Assembly (NCBI GenBank): GCA_947506075.1
Contig: CANNNN010000117.1
Span: 1-7,777, forward strand
Length of the DNA: 7,777 nucleotides
Reading direction: 5' to 3'
Source of the DNA: Methylococcaceae bacterium
GTDB lineage: Bacteria > Pseudomonadota > Gammaproteobacteria > Methylococcales > Methylomonadaceae
The notes beneath the pieces were generated by a model. That model had not been told where the DNA came from, ran no database searches, and saw only the letters and a program-made list of their open reading frames with translations. The first letter of the stretch is position 1, and the number at the start of each line of letters is the position of its first letter. Positions 6,422 through 7,777 of this stretch are shown piece by piece. Made by a program: the position numbers and the translations under genes.

Positions 6422-6433
6422 GATTGCACAATC
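6422..6433. repeat. Short inverted repeat between repressor and TPR gene
   Basis: GATTG-CA-CAATC has perfect 5-bp arms around two bases, just before the AAGGAG of the TPR gene. Too tight for an RNA hairpin; it could be a protein-binding site. Nothing else notable is seen in the 63-base gap apart from a palindromic ATCGCGAT at 6404-6411. Confidence 0.2.
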
Positions 6434-6437
6434 CCAA

Positions 6438-6443
6438 AAGGAG
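6438..6443 (+). promoter_or_regulatory. Ribosome binding site of the TPR gene
   Basis: AAGGAG, a near-perfect Shine-Dalgarno, 13 bases before the ATG at 6457. The spacing is long, but no other in-frame start lies closer, and the upstream in-frame TTG at 6424 has no such site. Confidence 0.6.
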
Positions 6444-6456
6444 TAATTGGTTAACG

Positions 6457-7191
6457 ATGAACATACAAGCTGAACCCATTACCAATAGCATTATTGACAA
6501 ACTGAGCGAGCTATCGAACCGTATAACTAAGCCAAATGATTTAGAAATCAGAAAACTTAAAAACGACATCGATAAGCTAAAAAATATCACCCCAAGCGCG
6601 TATTTTATGGCACAGGGCATGTTTGCTTGCTTGATGGAAAATGCGCAAGATTGTATAAAATATCATAGTCTATCTTTACAACTAGACAATGATGCAATTT
6701 TTTACGTTAATTATTCATTGTCACTTAAGAAATTGGGTAGATATTCTGAGGCGCATAAAATTATCCAAAATGGCCTTTTTATTCATCCAACAGTTCCAGA
6801 CTTACTGAGAACTGGAATAGGTATTGCCTGTCTATCAGGACATCCTCAAGAATGCCTTATACTTGCAGATGAACTTAATAAATTAAACCTGCCTTTAGAA
6901 GAAACTTTACTGCACTACATTGCCGAAGCAAACTTAATGATAAGTGCCGATCTATCTGATAAGACCGTATCTCAATGCCATGAAATCATGGAAATTATTT
7001 TGGCTAACTTCAATGCAAAAATTATCAATAATTTATTGTTTAAAAATGATAATCAAATTTTTCAATGGATTGAAACTACTGCCAATATTGCGACTACAAT
7101 AGAGATGAATTTTGAATTAGCTCAAACAATTACTGAAAATCCTGCATTACAAACTGATAACTACTGTATAGCTTTCAGATCTGCTCAATAA
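6457..7191 (+). CDS. TPR-repeat protein, partner of the downstream HEPN protein; candidate defence or antitoxin gene
   Basis: A 244-residue protein with no signal peptide or transmembrane span. After a charged, coiled-coil-like N-terminus (about 10-43) come three consecutive 34-residue units with TPR character: about 45-78, 79-112 (best; YVNYSLSLKKLGRYSEAHKI, ending in IHP) and 113-146. A helical C-terminus of about 100 residues has no recognised motif. TPR arrays bind other proteins, so this is likely a scaffold, sensor or inhibitor for the HEPN protein, whose start overlaps its stop by one base. It follows the repressor by 63 bases with no terminator between, so it is probably expressed in the lysogen. 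It is AT-rich (15 G/C in the 60 bases 6661-6720, against 29 in 3541-3600 of the helicase), which suggests acquired cargo. TPR assignment is by eye; the biological role is inferred. Confidence 0.8.
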   Translation: MNIQAEPITNSIIDKLSELSNRITKPNDLEIRKLKNDIDKLKNITPSAYFMAQGMFACLMENAQDCIKYHSLSLQLDNDAIFYVNYSLSLKKLGRYSEAHKIIQNGLFIHPTVPDLLRTGIGIACLSGHPQECLILADELNKLNLPLEETLLHYIAEANLMISADLSDKTVSQCHEIMEIILANFNAKIINNLLFKNDNQIFQWIETTANIATTIEMNFELAQTITENPALQTDNYCIAFRSAQ

Positions 7192-7541
7192 TGTCAGTTT
7201 GCCAAAATGATTTTTTAGATTTTGCGAAATCTTTATCTCCAGATTCCGAAATAAATCGCAGAAATATCATCAGCAGATCGTATTATTCTGCTTATCATTT
7301 GTGCTTAGAAAAATACAAACCCGCTAATACCAATGATGGCGGTGTTCATAAACAATTAATTAGCCAATTAAAAATCAGCCCAGACAAACATGATCGAGCC
7401 GCTGGGTACATTCTTGATCAGCTTAAAAATTTACGCGTTGTTTCTGATTACCATCTAAATTCTGACGTATCTAAAAGCGATTCAGATACCGCCTTACTTC
7501 AATCAGAAAAACTAAAGCAGTACCTCGATAATATCAAGTAG
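7191..7541 (+). CDS. HEPN-domain protein, candidate ribonuclease toxin or effector
   Basis: A 116-residue all-helical protein of HEPN type. The diagnostic segment is SRSYYSAYHLC at about 28-38, matching the tyrosine-rich helix of small HEPN proteins. It is followed by a GVHKQL loop-helix (51-56) and LRVVSDYHL at 81-89, which corresponds to the RxxADY signature. R82-x5-H88 fits the catalytic Rx4-6H spacing of HEPN ribonucleases, although the residue after Arg is Val rather than the usual polar one; R29-x6-H36 also fits. Known HEPN proteins cut RNA in toxin-antitoxin, CRISPR and abortive-infection systems, while others are inactive and only bind nucleotides or partners. Translation starts within the stop of the TPR gene (TAATG) with no Shine-Dalgarno, so it depends on coupling, which keeps the pair in ratio. 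A terminator follows. Nuclease activity is a prediction. Confidence 0.8.
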   Translation: MSVCQNDFLDFAKSLSPDSEINRRNIISRSYYSAYHLCLEKYKPANTNDGGVHKQLISQLKISPDKHDRAAGYILDQLKNLRVVSDYHLNSDVSKSDSDTALLQSEKLKQYLDNIK

Positions 7542-7556
7542 CTTTCAACAAAGCTA
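7539..7556 (+). repeat. Hairpin overlapping the HEPN stop codon
   Basis: TAGCTTT-CAAC-AAAGCTA is a perfect 7-bp stem with a 4-base loop that begins at the HEPN stop codon, 13 bases before the terminator stem. There is no U-tract; it may protect the mRNA 3' end or assist termination. Confidence 0.45.
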
Positions 7557-7569
7557 GCTGATACCCACC

Positions 7570-7593
7570 AAACCGCTCCCAAGCGGTTTTTTT
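7570..7593 (+). terminator. Intrinsic terminator closing the repressor-TPR-HEPN unit
   Basis: AAACCGCT (7570-7577), loop CCCA, AGCGGTTT (7582-7589), continuing into a run of T to 7593. The 8-bp stem with G/C core and T-tract is a standard Rho-independent terminator 28 bases after the HEPN stop. It suggests the operon ends here. Confidence 0.88.
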
Positions 7594-7609
7594 GTGCCTA
7601 TCAAAAATT

Positions 7610-7646
7610 AATGCGTTTATCATTGCTTTTTAAAATGCGTTATCAT
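7610..7646 (+). repeat. Tandem 13/14-bp direct repeat upstream of the right-edge region
   Basis: AATGCGTTTATCAT (7610-7623) and AATGCGTTATCAT (7634-7646) differ by one T and start 24 bases apart. TTATCA recurs at 7712-7717 and 7726-7731. These look like binding sites for a regulator or recombinase arm sites; no protein can be assigned. Confidence 0.5.
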
Positions 7647-7651
7647 ATTAT
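7623..7651 (+). promoter_or_regulatory. Possible rightward promoter within the tandem repeats
   Basis: TTGCTT (7623-7628), 17 bases, TATTAT (7646-7651). The -10 box is good and the -35 box poor. The direct repeats sit just upstream of the -35 and within the spacer, as expected for a regulated promoter. It would drive a gene beyond the right edge, or a doubtful 32-codon frame starting at 7658. Confidence 0.3.
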
Positions 7652-7695
7652 TTATCCATGCCATCACCTACCTACTTACCACTCTCACCAGTGAC

Positions 7696-7767
7696 CTTTT
7701 TTGAATTCAGATTATCAGGATTTATTTATCACTCACTAACAGTTCTAATGACCTAAATTCAAAAAAG
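7696..7767. repeat. Perfect 12-bp inverted repeat with 48-base spacer
   Basis: CTTTTTTGAATT (7696-7707) and AATTCAAAAAAG (7756-7767) are exact reverse complements. The same stretch has TGACCT directly repeated at 7692-7697 and 7749-7754. It could be a recombination or attachment region, a protein-binding site, or a large hairpin; no gene is seen here. Confidence 0.5.
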
Positions 7768-7777
7768 TTGAGTAGTA

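Noticed and set aside
6414..6620. A 68-codon minus-strand frame with hydrophobic stretches opposite the TPR gene start
   Set aside because: It looks like a membrane protein, but hydrophobicity is common in antisense frames of AT-rich genes. It is opposite the well-supported TPR gene and lacks a clear ribosome binding site.
7658..7756. A 32-codon plus-strand frame starting just after the TATTAT box near the right edge
   Set aside because: It has no domain and no Shine-Dalgarno, and it runs through the inverted repeat. A leaderless small gene is conceivable but unsupported.
7594..7777. A tRNA gene or CRISPR array at the right edge
   Set aside because: No cloverleaf arms or GTTC-type T-loop are visible, and the repeats are only two imperfect copies without spacer regularity.

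Overview
The window is part of a temperate phage genome, most likely a prophage in a gammaproteobacterium of moderate GC content; the genus cannot be read from this sequence. The main evidence is a lambda-type immunity switch. A LexA-like (S24) repressor is read rightward from 5437 and faces a Cro-sized helix-turn-helix (HTH) gene read leftward from 5318. The 118 bases between them hold two divergent promoter-like sequences and operator-like palindromes.

The left two thirds (1-5318) are one leftward early operon. In transcription order it holds Cro-like, CII-like, a small two-helix membrane protein (holin candidate), Rz-like inner spanin, Rz1-like outer spanin lipoprotein, a small four-cysteine protein, an SF2 (DEAD/DEAH-type) helicase, and a large TOPRIM plus P-loop primase/helicase whose C-terminus runs off the left edge. 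Nearly every start overlaps the stop before it (ATGA, TGATG, TAATG), so translational coupling is likely. Lysis-type genes placed between cII and the replication genes, with no endolysin among them, are unusual for a lambda-like layout.

The right third (5404-7593) is the rightward lysogenic unit: the repressor, then a TPR-repeat protein and a HEPN-type protein that share one base (TAATG), closed by a clear intrinsic terminator. The TPR-HEPN pair is AT-rich, sits in the classic prophage position for superinfection-exclusion or abortive-infection cargo, and is the best candidate for an undescribed defence or toxin-antitoxin system. The repressor is odd in two ways. It carries two successive N-terminal HTH segments before the protease domain. 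It also appears to have lost its first 11 codons to an in-frame TAA: an ATG at 5404 opens the same frame, stops at 5419-5421, and coding resumes at 5437.

The last 184 bases (7594-7777) hold no convincing gene. They contain a tandem near-identical repeat over a promoter-like sequence and a perfect 12-bp inverted repeat, and look like control DNA for a gene beyond the right edge (an integrase or excisionase region would be usual here, but this is inference).
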